Assembly: GCA_009829735.1 (NCBI GenBank)
Contig: CM020619.1
Location: 22,717,554 to 22,781,553 of the forward strand
Source: Pyropia yezoensis
Taxonomy: Eukaryota; Rhodophyta; Bangiophyceae; Bangiales; Bangiaceae
Direction of reading: 5' to 3'
Length of the DNA stretch: 64,000 bases
A program made the position numbers and the translations under genes. Positions within the stretch are counted from its first letter, which is position 1; each line of letters begins with the position of its first letter. Positions 9,464 through 22,671 of this stretch are shown piece after piece. Below the pieces are notes generated by a model. The model saw only the letters and a list, made by a program, of their open reading frames with translations. It did not search any database and was not told the DNA's origin.

Positions 9464-11830
9464 GGTGCCGCAGGGGGTGAGGCGGGGATACGTGCAAGGA
9501 GAAAAAAGAGGGAACTGGTCAGGGTGGAGGGGGAGACGGTCGACCGCGGGGAAGATGGTGCTGTCGGTGGACGTGCGCGGGCGGGGTTGGAGTGGGAGCC
9601 GAGCGCGGGGAAGGCCAAAGAGGGGCCCGCGCGTGGAACAAGTCAAGGGGCCGATCCCGTGGGGAAAGAGGTACGTATGTTGTGGGTGGGACGCTCCACT
9701 TCCTACACTTTCCCTACAGCTGGGCACACCGCGGCAGGGGACGAGAACTGCAGCCGCGGCCGCGGCGGGTTGAGCCGCGAGGGCGATGGATTGCATGCAG
9801 CGGGCCCTTTGCACAAGATCTCGACGGGCCAACCGCGAACCTGCCTTCCCGTGGGCAGACGTGAGACTCATACATCGTCACAGAGTACAGTCATTATTCG
9901 ACTATATGATGGGGAACTACGACGAAGTAGCCTGCTACTCATTTCCGATATTCAGCTGAGGCGCACTAAGTCGTGGCTGACAGAAGAGGCACTTCCCAGG
10001 TGTAGTTCCGGCACAAATTCTGTTCGGACCGCCCGTGGTCACGCTGACGAAGACAGAGATGGGAGCGGCGGGCGCGGCGGGTGTGCACAAAAGACCAGAG
10101 GCGGCCGTCCATGTGCGCCACGATGGAGAAAAAGAAGAACGTCAGCGCACCTATCGTACTCTCTCGCGGCTCGCGAGCGGCCCACGATTGGGGCTCGATA
10201 CCTGTCATCGGCGACCCATCGCACGTATCACTGCGTTTGTGGTAGTGCGGGGCGCGCCCCGCACGGAGTGCTGTCCCGACGAGCCGTATTTCACCATGGC
10301 GGGCCCGTTCTGTTTCTAGGGACACTTTCATTGGCTGATGATTCCTCTTCAGCAGCTTTCGTGGGAGTGACCAGGCCAGACCCCCACTCGGCAGTCCAGC
10401 TCTCCCTCTGGCTTGTGCCCGGCACTCTCATTGGCAGACAAGTCTGTCCGCAGCTTTCCACAAAGCCGGTCGGCGTTCGCAGCTCAAGCGACGGCGTCTT
10501 CGGTACCACCACTCTTGCCGGCTTCCCTTGCACCTGTCTTTGTTTTTGCTCTTCTCTTCCGGTCGTGCCTGGGATGGTGGCGGGCGTGGTCGTGGCGCCT
10601 TGGATCGTTGGAGACGGATGGGCAACACTACGAGTTTGGATTTGTGCCCTTGGCAGGCAAAGAACCCTAGGAGGCGCGGCGGAAGCGTCAAAAGCATGAG
10701 CGGGGCGAAAGAGGGCTGAGGGAGGGTGGTGGATGATAAGCGGGGGGCAAAGTAATGGCCAGATGGGGAGGGCGGGATAGTGGCTTTGTGTGGGCGGCAA
10801 TTCCGTCACTCTTCCGGCGTGCCGCCCCTTGTACGCAGTGGGCTGTGGTGGACCCGGTCTCACCCTACACGCAATAAGAGCCCACACCCACAGCTTAAGA
10901 GTGTGGTCTGAGGCCTTTCCGTGGACAACAGGCTCGATTGAGCGTTGTAGTTGCACAATGCGAGCAAGCAAAGCTTGGTGCGGAATATCCCGGCGCACCC
11001 TGCCCATGAGTTTGCGGCTCAGGCGACCCAGCGACTGACTCAAAAAAACAAGGGCGGCCCTAATTCGCCATTCACGTGTCTCAAACGAGCCTTCAGCACC
11101 AGGGCCGCACCTGCCAGCCGTCAGCACCAGGGCCGCACCTGCCTTCCACAGCAACGCCCAGCATCCGAGCGGCAGCGACGACCGCGGCGAAGAACCAGAG
11201 GCGGGTCCACGTCGACTTGCACAACGGCGGCTCCAGCCGCCCACCAACCCGAAGCGAGCCAGCCGCATGGGCACCCATCCTGCCAAAACACGAGAGGGAA
11301 AGCAACCGTGTATTCCATTCAGCGGCCGCCAGCACGGTGGGTGCAAGCACCCACACCGCCGACGCTGAGGGCCACAGCCGCAGCGGACCTCAAGCAGACT
11401 AACCAGGACCGGCGCAATGGACACACCCACTCTTTCACGTCCGCGGCCGCCTGCCAGGCAGCACCCCCCGCCACAGCCCCAGCGATGACCACCCCGACTA
11501 TGACGTGTCGCTTCCACAGCAGTTGTTACGGCGGCTGCCGCGGCCACCCACGCCGCCGACGCGAACCGCAGCAGCCACAGTCGCACCGCCCCCAAGCAAA
11601 TCTCGGTAAAGCGCGTGGCAGCAGCAGGCACCCAAGAGCAGCCTTTCCTGCCGCAGCAATAGTCGCCCGCCAAGCGACGCCCACCACACAGCGGCCGCGA
11701 CCGCGCACCAAGTGAACGCCAAGCACCACCACAGCAGCGGAGACCGCAGCTGCGAAAGCGACGACTCAGACCGCACACGAGAGAGGAAGCGACCGCAGCA
11801 GCAAGAGCAGGAGCACATGTGTGCGATCGG
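9464..11830. other. no supported gene
   Basis: Long open frames exist on both strands (for example 10291-11859 minus and 10951-11715 plus), but they have random-looking composition and no motif. A 23-base direct repeat occurs at 11093-11115 and 11121-11143. The stretch may include the 5' region of the membrane-protein gene and one end of the adjacent DNA transposon. Confidence 0.4.
11093..11143. repeat. 23-base direct repeat, two copies, period 28
   Basis: The block beginning TCAGCACCAGGGCCGCACC is present at 11093-11115 and again at 11121-11143 with a five-base spacer. No function is evident. Confidence 0.7.
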
Positions 11831-14800
11831 CTATGCCCAAGGGAAGAAGTCGTTGACAAAGAGTCTCATGCTTATGTGCTGGGTCATTGGTGACGTGCAT
11901 GTGGGCGGGACGGCTTCAACACCCGCGGTTCTTGCCAGCTCCTTGAAGTCCGGCACGTCGTGAGCGACACGACGGATGCGCCTTACGGGGATAGCGCGCA
12001 CACAAAAGTCACTACCGTCCTGGGACACTGCCCAGCGCAGTCGCGTGCACGACCGTGCCGCGAGAGGGCATCCAGCCACGGGTGAGACAGCCTCCCACAT
12101 GCGTACCACAGCCATGTCCTCTTCGGCACCACGAAACAGGAGACGCACCTCGCCAACATGCATGCCAGCGGACTCATGGTGGCTGGCCTCGCTCGCTGCT
12201 CCTGAGTCGGCGCCATCGATGAGGGCAGCGTCGTACCACGGCTTTTCCATGAACGCGGGAGTGGCGCGCGCGACTTGTGAGAAAATGGTGGAGCAATCCA
12301 GGCGGGCAGCGATGCGAATACCATTCAGGACCATGAGCCTGTTGACGGCTGGCCGTCCAAACACGTGACCCAGCCGCGACAGCCCCGGTCGCTGACAGAG
12401 AACTGCAATGCTCTTCCGCGGCAGAGTGCGCACACGGGTACTTCGCTCAGCCTCAGGAGGGACCGCTACGAAGGCATCGGCAGTGGCCTCGATGGCAGGC
12501 GTAGGCGTGACGCGCAATCCCCCAACTGCGTCGTCCGTCTCTGGGGGAGGCAGACCCGGAGCACCTGGCGAAGTACGCTCGTGACCGGTCGTCGCCGCCC
12601 CCGCCCCCGCCGCCGCTGTGTCGCCGGCACGCGATGACCGCTCGGCCATCTCGTCTTGGAGATTGGTTGCCTTCCAAACGTACCTATCCTTGAGCGTACC
12701 TGACAATCTGTTGCGTGAAGTTCTTAATAGTTTTGTTGGTCCTCCGGTAGAAGGCCTTGTCGTCCTTGTGCTGCGCCTCGTTGCCGCCCGTGTTACCTTT
12801 CTGCAAGTTGCCGTGCATCATGATAGCGTCCAAGACGTGCCGCAGGAGCTTGTGCACTTTAGGGGTTTGAAGTACACCCATGATAGGGGTGACGTACTTG
12901 ATGATGAAGTCCTCCGCGTGCTCAGATACGTCCTTCTCCAATTCCCGAGTCACTGATGCCGCCGCCGTCGATGTAGCCCAGCCGTCGATGCGTCCGTACA
13001 ACACCGCGTACTCCGCAAACATTGCAGTCACAGCGTCCTGCACCGGCGTGTCACCCAACGAGGCATGGTAAGCCACCCAGTCAAACGAGAAGTTGCGGGG
13101 CAGCACGCCGCCGTCTTCATTGTCATCGACTTCAAACCGAACGGTGTCTGCAGTGTCCGCGGCCTCGTCAGCGGGGCGCGCGCCCGCCTGGCCAGGCCTG
13201 GCGGCTGTTCAAGTGGCAGCTCTCAACCTGGCCTTGCGTTCGCGGCTTTGAGCAGGACTCGCCGTGGATGATCGCCTTGGCCGCCGCCTCCTCACACCAA
13301 ACAACCCGTTCGCAGCGTGGGGCAGAATAGGAATACCGGACCGGTGCTGGAAGCCAGTAAATGTAGACTGCGGCTGCCCCTCCGCCACAGAAATTCCAGG
13401 GGCCAGCCGAGGTGCAAGGCCGCGACGACCCATGTGCGATATGCTCATGTTTTCTATGCGGAAGGTCGCCACCGTGGTGCATTACAGCGGATAGCGATTC
13501 TTGCACATGTGCGGAAACACACTCACGAGGCGATGACGGGCATGCCGGTAACGCCCAGGTCCAAGACGTGCAAGACGTCAAAGCCAATCAGCTTGTCCAC
13601 CAGAAATGGGGCGGTGGACAGGCCTGCAAATCCGGCCAAAGCAGGGACAGCGCTCTGCGCACTCGTGCGAGCCTCCAGATCCGCTCCACGACGAGTGCCC
13701 TGGTGCTGCTGTCTATGCCCCGCGACCTCCAAATGGGTCGTCAGCATCCGGATCGCATTCCGCTCATTGGTGAGGGCGTCAGACGTGCCAGTGTGGTTGA
13801 CGCGCACGCCGCAAGAGCTGCACGGATGGGCGCACTTGCCGGACTTCAAACACAGCATCGCTTTCTCCTCAAGGATGTCAGTAAGGAAGAGAAGCAGCCT
13901 CGGAAACACCAGCAGCGACCGGCCACCGACGACGACCGAAACACGAGAGTGGGTGGCCCCAATGGCCGTGCGATACGCCAGGTACAGCACCCTCTGGAGC
14001 ATAGCGTTGCGACGAAGGCGCGCTTTCTCGACAGCCCCAGGCTCATTTAGCTTTCGTGCGACGGGGATAAACGCCACTGTGACGAAGTAAACCGCGTCCG
14101 TGACGACATTGATGAGCCGGATTCTGACGGGGTAGAGCTCGTAGGCTGTGCATTCAAAATAAGCAGGGGGTAAAAGAGAGTCAGTTGCTGTCCAGCTGAG
14201 TCTAGAAGAGCATGCGGCCGCACAAATGTTCAAGCACGCCATCCCTCTTATCACACTGCTCAGTTCCCTCCTGACTTTAAAATGTGCGTTGCATCGCTGT
14301 AGGCGTGGATGCCCAGGACGAACGCACTCAGGCCATGCTCCCGGACGACTTCCTCCGCATTCTGTCAAAGAGCATCTACATCCATGGGCGTCTCTTGCAT
14401 TCCAGTCGGGGGCGCGGGTCCGTCATCACCGCTCCACAGCCTTACACACTTGCCCTCAGACACCATCTGCATGATGACGTCCAGCACAGGCTGGAAGAAG
14501 CCGGTTAGGGTGTCCCCAGTCGGGTTTATCGTACACTTTCCCCAGCCCGCGTCGACGAGAGCAGCGTTCACGTCGTCCCGCTGTGCGTTCTTAAACGCAT
14601 TGACAGACTTGAATATGTCCCTCAGCTTCGTGTTGTGGCCAGCATCCACAGGCATACCTGGTTTCGTGCCCTCGCACACATCCAGAAGGTTGTAGAGCTC
14701 TTCCTACTTCGCAAGAGCCAGACCGGCATCCCCCGCGACAGTCAATCAGAATCTCTGCAAGGCCCAGCGCCGTTACGAGTCAAACATACGAGGCCGGCAG

Positions 14801-15477
14801 CGCTTCCGCGGCTCAACGATAGGCTTCGATCGGACCCAGTTCCGCAAGCTCTCGTACGTTGCTCGCAGCTCAGTAGCCATGGTCGCGTACCTGTATTCGG
14901 GTGCAGTGTCTGTGACTCCCCCGGCAACTTGGCGCCTCTTCCGCGGCTGTGCAGACGGCTCCGCATCCAGCCTTGTGGTGGCCATCAGGTCCGCAATTTC
15001 CGCCTCAACCGCAGCCTCTGGAGACTGACCGCTCTCCGGCAAAAGCTAGGGGAGCTGCGAGGACACGTGAGCCGACCGCAGAGCCGATAGAAGTCAATGT
15101 CGACCAGGATCAGGTTGAGGGCGTCATTGGCCTGCGGTCGTAGCGAAGCTGCGGCTACCGCAGGGTCCAGAAAGATGGTGGTCTGGAAGAATAGTGCCAA
15201 CGGACCCGCGACCACCACGCTGCCTCAGACTTTCTGCCGACTGTCTACCCGTAAGGTCCGGTTCAATCGGCGCCGAGGGAGCCGCACCGTTGGGCCGCAC
15301 GCGCCCACGAGAGTCGACGCCGTGCTTCGACCGCATGTGCCACGCCTTGAGCATTGGCATGGAGAGCGACCTGGGACACTTCGAGCATTGAAAGCCGGCC
15401 GTGCTGGTTGACTGTCGATTTATCGAGATGAAGTCGAGGCTCAATGGCGATTTGCTTGGTCAGAGTGACCTGCACGT
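11831..15477 (-). pseudogene. CACTA/Plavaka-like DNA transposase, broken into several frames
   Basis: Minus-strand fragments line up in an order that fits a single large transposase. The first (15124-15477) has a C2H2 finger, C-S-K-C then H-M-R-S-K-H, of the kind found at the N-terminus of Plavaka-type proteins. Next are 14773-15042 and 14365-14679 (containing V-R-L-W-S-G-D-D-G-P-A-P-P), then 13523-14368 (L-Y-P-V-R-I-R-L-I-N, C-S-S-C-G-V, and F-D-V-L-H-V-L-D-L-G-V-T-G). Then come 12684-13106 (G-N-E-A-Q-H-K-D-D-K-A-F-Y-R-R-T-N-K) and 11831-12706, a C-terminal domain with D-F-K-E-L-A-R. Frames change at every junction and stops intervene, so it cannot make one protein without several introns. 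Calling it a pseudogene is an inference. Superfamily placement rests on overall layout and the finger; terminal repeats were not found. Confidence 0.55.
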
Positions 15478-18400
15478 GCACGAAACAAACTTTGACAGCA
15501 CTGGGAAGTCAGGCGGCCAGGGAGGTCGTGGTGGGCTGCTTGGGCGTGGCCAGAGCGGCACGCCAAGTGAGCTTGATTTGCAAGGACGGCGCAGTCGTGG
15601 GACGCGCGGTCTGGATGAAGGGCGTGACCGGGGCGGCCAGCCAGACTGCGATCTGCCCGATGTCAGCGACGCTTGCTTCGTTGTGGTAGACACTCGAAAA
15701 AAAGGCCTTGTATTCAACGCGGCCGGCGTGGTTGACAACATCGGCGAGGGCTGGGGGTGCCCGTGGCAGGAAGGCTCCGAGTGGTTGGCGGAGTCGACGT
15801 CCTCAGGCGTGGTCCGTCCAACATGCTGTGTCGACCCTGTCAAGGTGGCCAGCGGACCTGGAGATTTGGCGCTGCCGTCGTCAGCGCGGCCGTCCACCCC
15901 AGCCGCAGCCGCCGTGCTGGGCCTGGCCGGCGAGGATTCGGTCACCGAGCCTGGCGACGCAGGCAAGACCGACTTGGTTGGCGTCGACGCGGCCGGCGCC
16001 GCGCTCGTGGGCGCGCTTGAAGGGTACTGCGTGGCTGGTGCAGTTGGTGCGGCTAGGAAGGTCCCGAGGTAGGTGTCCTCGTCAGCCCCGGTGCGGCAGT
16101 GCTAGTGCCGGGCGTCGTGCTCGGCGCAGTCGCAGTGTGGTCGGTGTGCCAGTTGTCGCCGGCGTGGTCGTCCTGGACGCCGTTCCAGCAGCCGCCGCGG
16201 ACGAGTAGAGCAACTAAGCACCAGCTGGGTGGGAAACGTCCGTCGAAGGGTCGCCAGGCACGGGATGAGGGCGGTGGAGACGGTCAGGAGGGTTAGGGTT
16301 ACGGCTAACTGGCCAGCGCAATCGTCTGTCGCTGTGTGAGCCGACAAGCCACGACCAGAGCGCCGAGCAGCAGCCCTTCTGTCACAAAGCAAGCACGCGC
16401 AAGAAGCTTACAGACCCTCTCCCCACACGCAAACGAGAGGGTCAAAGCCTCCTGGCCCGCGTTTCCGCCAAGCACGGCAGCCTGAAAGGCCGCCGCGACG
16501 AACAAGGGGGCCCTCACAGTACAACCAGAGCGTGGCCACACACAGGGCAGCGCAGAGCTCCTTTCACGTACTTCAGCATACAGTCTCACAGAGAAGCTCT
16601 CGTAGAGGTCTCGAGAAACAGGAGCGCGTTGTGGACCTCTACGTTGCCAACCGTGCCGAAGAGTGCGAGCGAAAAACGATCGACTGCAGGGATCACATTG
16701 GCGTACGCAGGACACAGGTCTTGAGTCTCAGTCGGGTAAGGCTGCTCGCACCGTCGGGACGAGCGCGCCAATAGCGTCGAGTACCCGGCAAGCTGCGCCC
16801 CGGCGTGGGCGGGCACCACGATTGTGAGGGGTGTACAGGACAGTGGAACAGTGGCAGCAACAGTACGTGCGCGCAGACGAGTCGGGTGAGAGCCGACGTC
16901 AGCACGCATTCGTAAGCCCATGAAGTTGTGTTTTGCATTAACGACTGCCTGACTTGCACTTGTGCATACCTCGCAGACATTGGCCAATAAGTTGTCCTCA
17001 GTGCCTGACATCTCCAATGTCAGGCTTGCGTGAAGGGAACTTCACTCACTGTAAGCAGCAATTGAACAATTACTGCGATTTCGGGAAAAAGTCGCCCCGA
17101 GGTCCACTAGACGCTGTCGCCACAAAGTGCCGAGAAGGCGCGCGAGCGCGTGCGCGCACTGTGTACGCTGAGCTGGGGCGCGGTGCAATGCCCCGAGTGC
17201 ACGCGCTCTGCGTCCGTCAACCTACACCGCGTTTTGGCGCACTGTGTGCGTGTGTACTGGATGCCGTCCGTCGACTGGCTCTTCTCCGGATTAGGTACAG
17301 GTCAATATCGGGTTATATGCGCTCCACTTATATGGCACCCTGCCATATAAGTGGGAGCTCCAGCTCTCATATCTGGCGTTAAGAGGTCCCACGGCGCGTG
17401 CAACAGGCGGTTCGCTTCACAGGAAGCATCTCATTGGTTGATGTCTTGAAAAGGCAGTAAGCAGCCGTCAAATGCCTTGCACAGGAGAGGGGGCTACAAA
17501 GTGCGCAAGGGTGCCATGCAAGTGGACATTGACTGTACCCCTGAGCCGGACAATTGCGCGGTAGCGGTTGTCCTCAGCTGTGCCCGTCGCCGACCAATCG
17601 CAACCATGGCGCGCCAGCGTCACCGATCTGCCGTGCCCCGTTTACTTCGCCGTGAGTCTTCTGAGGTGAGCGTGCCATCCTCTGAGGACCCACCAACATC
17701 CGGGAAGCCCTCAACGTACTCGGGGGGGTGCCAGCGGGCCCTGCCAGCCAATAAGGCGGCAGGGTACGGGGAAGAGGACGGTGGTATTGACGGGGGTGGG
17801 TCTGGGGTGGAAGATGGTCGCGAAGTCTGCGGGGATCGAGGGTAGAAAGGGTAAACGGTGTCTTTCGTCTGCGTGTGTGGCTGCCCCTCTGCTCTCCCCC
17901 GGTGGCGCCGACACCCACGCACTATATAACCGCGTCGGAGCACCCGAGGTGCCCCGAGCCATTCGTTCCCCCGTCGCGCCGCCGGTAGGCACAGAACAGC
18001 CCAAAAGAAAAGCATGGCTCGCAGAACAAAGCATGGGCGGGCGTGCGCACTAAAGGAGTGAAGCCCCAGCTCGCCCGAAACGAAGGGGGTCCCGTGGATG
18101 GCGCCCAGCGCGCCTCACCAGCCGGCTCCAAACCCCGGTCGGCCGGGAGGTCCGACCGGCTGTAAGGGCCAGCAGGGCATAATCCAATCAATCCCGTGGC
18201 CGGCCAGTCAGTCACCAGCCAGCTGGCCGAATTCAGTCAATCCAAAAGCCGGCGAGCCAGTCATATCACACTCAGCCGCCAGCGAGGATATGTGGTGTCT
18301 TCGGTGTCGGTTAATCATGTGGCTCGTCCTTGATGCTAGCTTTCGACCAGCGCAGAGATTCATGATCTGGTAGCACAGATGGGGATGTCCGCCCGTGGTT

Positions 18401-19089
18401 GGTCGACGATGTCACTCGTTCCTCGTGGAGTTTTGACATCCATGACCAGGTTCCGACCGTGAATTGACGACGGTTTTCGTGCGGCCAGCCGACGTTCGCA
18501 GAATGTCACGGGTACGGCGCGGTGTTGCCCAGGGTAGTGGGGAGTTGATGTGTTTGCAGAGGAGTTAGCGGGTCATGACTTTGGAGGAGAGGTCCCAATC
18601 CATGTCCCCTGGGTTCCAGGTGTCGATTTAAGGGGCAAATCCTTACACGTCCGTCGGAATCGATCATCGATGGGCTGTGTGTTTTCTGTGTAGCGCAGTT
18701 GGGGCGCGCTTATCCGTGAAACTGACGGACAGCTTTGCTCTCTCGGATGCACACCGTTCTGGTCTTTCACGAATACCTTCAAGAAGAGTTTGCATTGGCG
18801 CCTTTTTTGGCATGGGCGCTGTGCAGGCCCGCATGCGTTGGCGCCACGGGCTCGCAGGCTGCAAAAGGCTCTCGCCCTGTGCCGGGCACTTTGCGCACGG
18901 CCAAGAGGTACGTTGCCGGGATGGGTGCCCAGAGCGGATACGTAAGGGCCGCTGGTGGCGCGGGGAGGGGAGCTGGTCGCAGCACCGTACGACCACGTCC
19001 GGTGCCAGGCCTACTGTAACATTTGTGAGCGTCGTCTTCTTCGTCGCTGTGCCCCGCCGCGCTCCCTTACTTCCGCCCCCCCCTTCACC
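15478..19089. other. no supported gene
   Basis: Open frames such as 15401-16072 (plus) have no recognisable domain. The stretch contains a strong hairpin at 17321-17358 and a TATA-like CTATATAAC near 17923-17931 with no convincing gene beside it. A tract near 18.19-18.27 kb is rich in CAGTCA and CCAG words. Confidence 0.4.
17321..17358. repeat. near-perfect inverted repeat (hairpin)
   Basis: GCTCCACTTATATGGCA (17321-17337) is followed after three bases by TGCCATATAAGTGGGAGC (17341-17358). The arms are complementary apart from one bulged base. It could be the end of a small nonautonomous element, a regulatory hairpin or a chance palindrome. Confidence 0.75.
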
Positions 19090-21365
19090 ATGGACCCGCC
19101 CCCTAACCCTCGTCGCGGTGCTACTCGTCGACCGCCTGTGCTACGTTCTCCTCGCATGACTGCTTCTACTCCCGCTCCAGCAGCTCGCGCCGCCCTTCCT
19201 GCTCCTTTTTCTGCACGCCCTCAGGCCGCGCACAAGCATGCCAAGGATGCACGCCGGGCTACTGCCGCCGCCGGTGGCACAGCGAGGAAATCCGGTCAGC
19301 TTCCTCCGATTCGGCGTTCCGCTATTGGGCGGCCATCTGGGCCGCCCCCCCCCGCTAATGGTTCGGGCGCGCGCGCGGCCGAGTTCCCAGACATGGGGGG
19401 CATTCTGCCTACGTCCCGCGCGGTGCACCCCGTCGGGCAGCCAACGGCCGGCTTGGCTAATCAGCGGTATCTTGGGACATTTTCGGCGTCGCCGGCGTCT
19501 CTGCCTCGCTGGTCTCTCAGAGCGCGTCGGCGTACGCTCGATGGTCTCCCTCGACACGTCATCGTATGGCTCGCTGTTGCCTCTCCTTTCCCCGCCGCTT
19601 TTCTCCACGCCTCCTTCGTCCTCTTCCCTTCAATCTTCTACTGCTGGGGCGTCGACTTCGTCGCCGCTGGACTTTCTTGCTCGCTCTCTGTACCCGGCTG
19701 CCGCGGATGGGATGGCTCGCACGAGCTCCCAAGCACCCTGAGTGACCGCCACTCCGCCAGGTGCGGACAGGTCTGCGCATTCGGTCCGTGGGTCGCCAGC
19801 TTCTGCTACGCCTGCACCTGGGGCGTCAGTAGCGCCCGCTGGCTCTGGACCCAAGACCCGTTCTCGCCGCCCTCTATCGCTCGTAAGGTCATAGCTGCTC
19901 CAGTCGACGCTCTAGCGTCTGTGCATCTCGCCTCATCTGAAGCGCGCGGTGCTTCTTTGGGTGGTGGTGGTGCTCCTCCCGCGCAGCCCACTGCCGCGGG
20001 CTCTACTGCCGCAAGCACAACCACCAAGGCTGTTGAGATTGATCAGGTAGCTGCCAATGTGTCTGCCCTCGCCGCGTCTTGTGAAGATGTGAAGCGCGAG
20101 CTGGGCATCGTCCCCGACGCTGTTTCCGGCGCATCTGCGAAGCTGAGGACGCACGGCAAGACCCTGGAGACCTACGGCTCCATTTTGAGCGGCCTGACGA
20201 ATTCCATCACCAAGCTCACAAGCGTGGTGGCGTCCCAGCTGCCGAAAGCCCCAGCTGGCGAGGAAGGCGGTGAGGACCTGGACACCGTCCTCGCGAATCT
20301 CCTCGCTGATGCAGAAGATGGCGGTGATCCGCATGGAGCTGCAAAGGTGCCTCGTGTTGGCTCTGCCGCTGATGTTAAACACGCCTCGAAGTACATCGAG
20401 GTGAAGATTGAAGACGGACAAGTTAACGATCGTGTCGTCGGCATACACCACATGATTGCCATTCGTCGCATACTCAACGATCGGCTCACCGACTCCGTCG
20501 GGATGGCGTTGAATTGGGCGGGGTTTACCACGACTCCGCAACTTTTTCGACCCTGGTGTCGGAGTGCACGATGGGGCACTTTGGGTGCAGCGAGGAAGAA
20601 GCACGCGTCTTCTTGGAGTGCGACATCAACCAGCCGACAGAGCAGCGTGGGGGAGGGTCCAAGGCCCGCAGCTCGTCATCCAGCAGCGAGGACGTCAGCG
20701 GCTCAAAGCAGAAGAAGGCTGGTCCTACTATTGTGCACGCTGGCAGTCTTTCTTCTGCGGTGCAACCCCACCTGGTAGAGGCCATCAAGAAGAAGTTCAT
20801 CGCCGCCTTCTTTGTTGCTATCGGTTTGAACATCAACACCGTCACGCTGATCGGGGTGCTGCAGTGGCTGGCGAAGAACAAGTACACCGCCTCCGAGGTC
20901 GGACGCAAGGCAGTTTGCGACGGGGTCAAGGCCATGTTTGCGTACCTTGGCGTCAGGGACCGCGAGCTCGATGACGACGTTGGCAGTGGGACGGTTCTCA
21001 GTATCTAGAATGGTCACTACGCTCTGGCGTCGTGCTTCATCAGACACTGCCTGGAGTTGGCTGTGGCCAAGGCGTACAAGAAGCGCACCAGTCGCATGGG
21101 CTCTGAGCCCGGTCTGTATCTTCTCTGGCGCCTGGAGCTATTGCGGGTGCACAAGTTCATGGAGAACTACAGCAACGCGCACTACGGTCTGGCCCTCGTT
21201 GATGGCTATCGCGAGGACCACACCTGCCTGCAGACGGCTGAAAACGAGATGGTGACGCAGCTGCACAGCAAGCAGGAGGATCAAAAGGGAAGCTACGTCC
21301 GCTTGCTGGACCGCCTGCTGGCCGAGCAGCAGCGAGCCCTGGCAGAGCGTCGCGGCGCCGCTTAA
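19090..21365 (+). pseudogene. uncharacterised ORF, frame-disrupted, possibly repeat-encoded
   Basis: No family was recognised. From the ATG at 19090 (A-C-C-A-T-G context) the product is Pro/Ala/Arg/Ser-rich. The plausible frame changes several times before about 19.9 kb. From about 20.03 to 20.52 kb one frame gives a helical, coiled-coil-like segment (V-K-R-E-L-G-I-V-P-D, S-I-T-K-L-T-S-V-V-A). A one-base shift near 20.52 kb then leads to 20.53-21.37 kb, which holds an S-S-S-S-S-S-E-D linker and a hydrophobic helix (F-I-A-A-F-F-V-A-I-G-L). An in-frame TAG at 21006-21008 is followed by clearly coding-like sequence (H-Y-A-L-A-S-C-F-I-R-H-C-L) up to TAA at 21365. The mix of good protein sequence and lesions suggests a decayed member of a multicopy family. 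Sequencing indels or recoding are alternatives. Confidence 0.4.
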
Positions 21366-22671
21366 GGATGCTCATGGTCGTGGACACGCTCGAAAGCGCC
21401 GTTTAGGGGGACGTCGTGGCGGCTGCCGTCGGTGTAATGAGCGGAAACAAGTGGGTGCTGTTGGAAGCGGCCGCCGGTGCCGTGAACGTGGACGTGTGGG
21501 CGGACTTGGCCGCGGCCGTTGGTGTGGCGGAGAAGCGCGGGTAACTGAGATGGCCTCCACCGATGTGGTGTGGCGCGCGAGTACGGGGCGTGTGACGCCG
21601 CTCAGGTGGTTGGGGGCGTGCGGGTCGTCGCGTTTGCAGCCGGCGCTGCGGTTCTCGGGGACCGCACGCTGTTAGATGTTGCGCTTGCCGGCGCTGCTGG
21701 TGTCGACGTTCGAAAGGTGATCGCACCGGCCGCTGGTGCTGTGGGTGGGACATGTGCCGGGCGTTGGGTGAGACTGGCTGCTCTTTGTCGTTTGGGTGTT
21801 TGCATGTTTTGATTGTCTTGTACCCGGCTTGCTCTGTGAGCGGGTTGCAGCAGGGCATTCATCAGTCCTCTGCTGCATGCGCACGCGGCTTGTTTGAGGG
21901 CGGGGACTACCTACAGTCGCCCTTGTTGCGTGTTTGTTTTTGTCAATTGTCGTGTGCCGTTCTTGCTTCTTGGATTCGGGTGCAATGGAGCGCACCTGCG
22001 TCCGCTGCCGCTTTCGCCATTGGCTATTTTGAGGGCAGGGACGTGGAGCATGCCGTGTCTGCTACAGCTGCTCTTCTTCTCGTGTGCTTGTTTGTATGTG
22101 TACTCTCGACCTGGGTTGGGGGACGAGGTGCGTGCGTGCATGGATGATGGGAAGCACCTAGTAGCTCGAGAGCTGGGGTGCAATGCCATGTGGGCTCCCT
22201 TTCACTCCTTGTTCTCACGCGTCCAAGGGCGTCCACGAGCGCGTCCAGGTAGTGCGCCCTGGTACGACGCATCTGCTGCGTGCGCGCGCTCGGTCAGCAA
22301 CCGATGCACCGCCGCACCGCGGCGCTTGGGCGGTGGACACCAGCAGGACGTGGGGCACCCATTCGCATACCGGCAGGCCGGCGGGTGCCACACGGTTGCC
22401 AGCGGCGATCAGGTCATTGCCCAGTGATCCCGTGCCAGCACTGCCGCCGGCTGCACGTCGCATTACAGAAGAGAGATTCAGAGATTTTCGCTGCTTCATG
22501 TCGTCGGGGACTTGACTTGCCCGAGGGTTCCCATCGACGACCTCATCTACCAGTATCGCAGACTTTCCACGAGGACTCGTTGGGGCGCATCGAGGGCCCA
22601 TCGTCGTCCCACCGTAACTGCGCCTGCGGTGAGAAACACACAATCTGTGACGATACAGTACACTCGAGACC
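21366..22671. other. no supported gene
   Basis: G/T-rich sequence with short open frames on both strands and no domain or conserved motif. It probably combines the 3' flank of the preceding ORF and upstream DNA of the next gene. Confidence 0.4.

Noticed and set aside
10291..11859. A 522-codon minus-strand open frame
   Set aside because: No earlier ATG at its listed start, Cys/Trp/Gly-rich random composition, no motif, and an equally long frame on the other strand.
15401..16072. A 223-codon plus-strand open frame
   Set aside because: No domain and biased composition; it overlaps the 5' end of the transposase fragments on the other strand.
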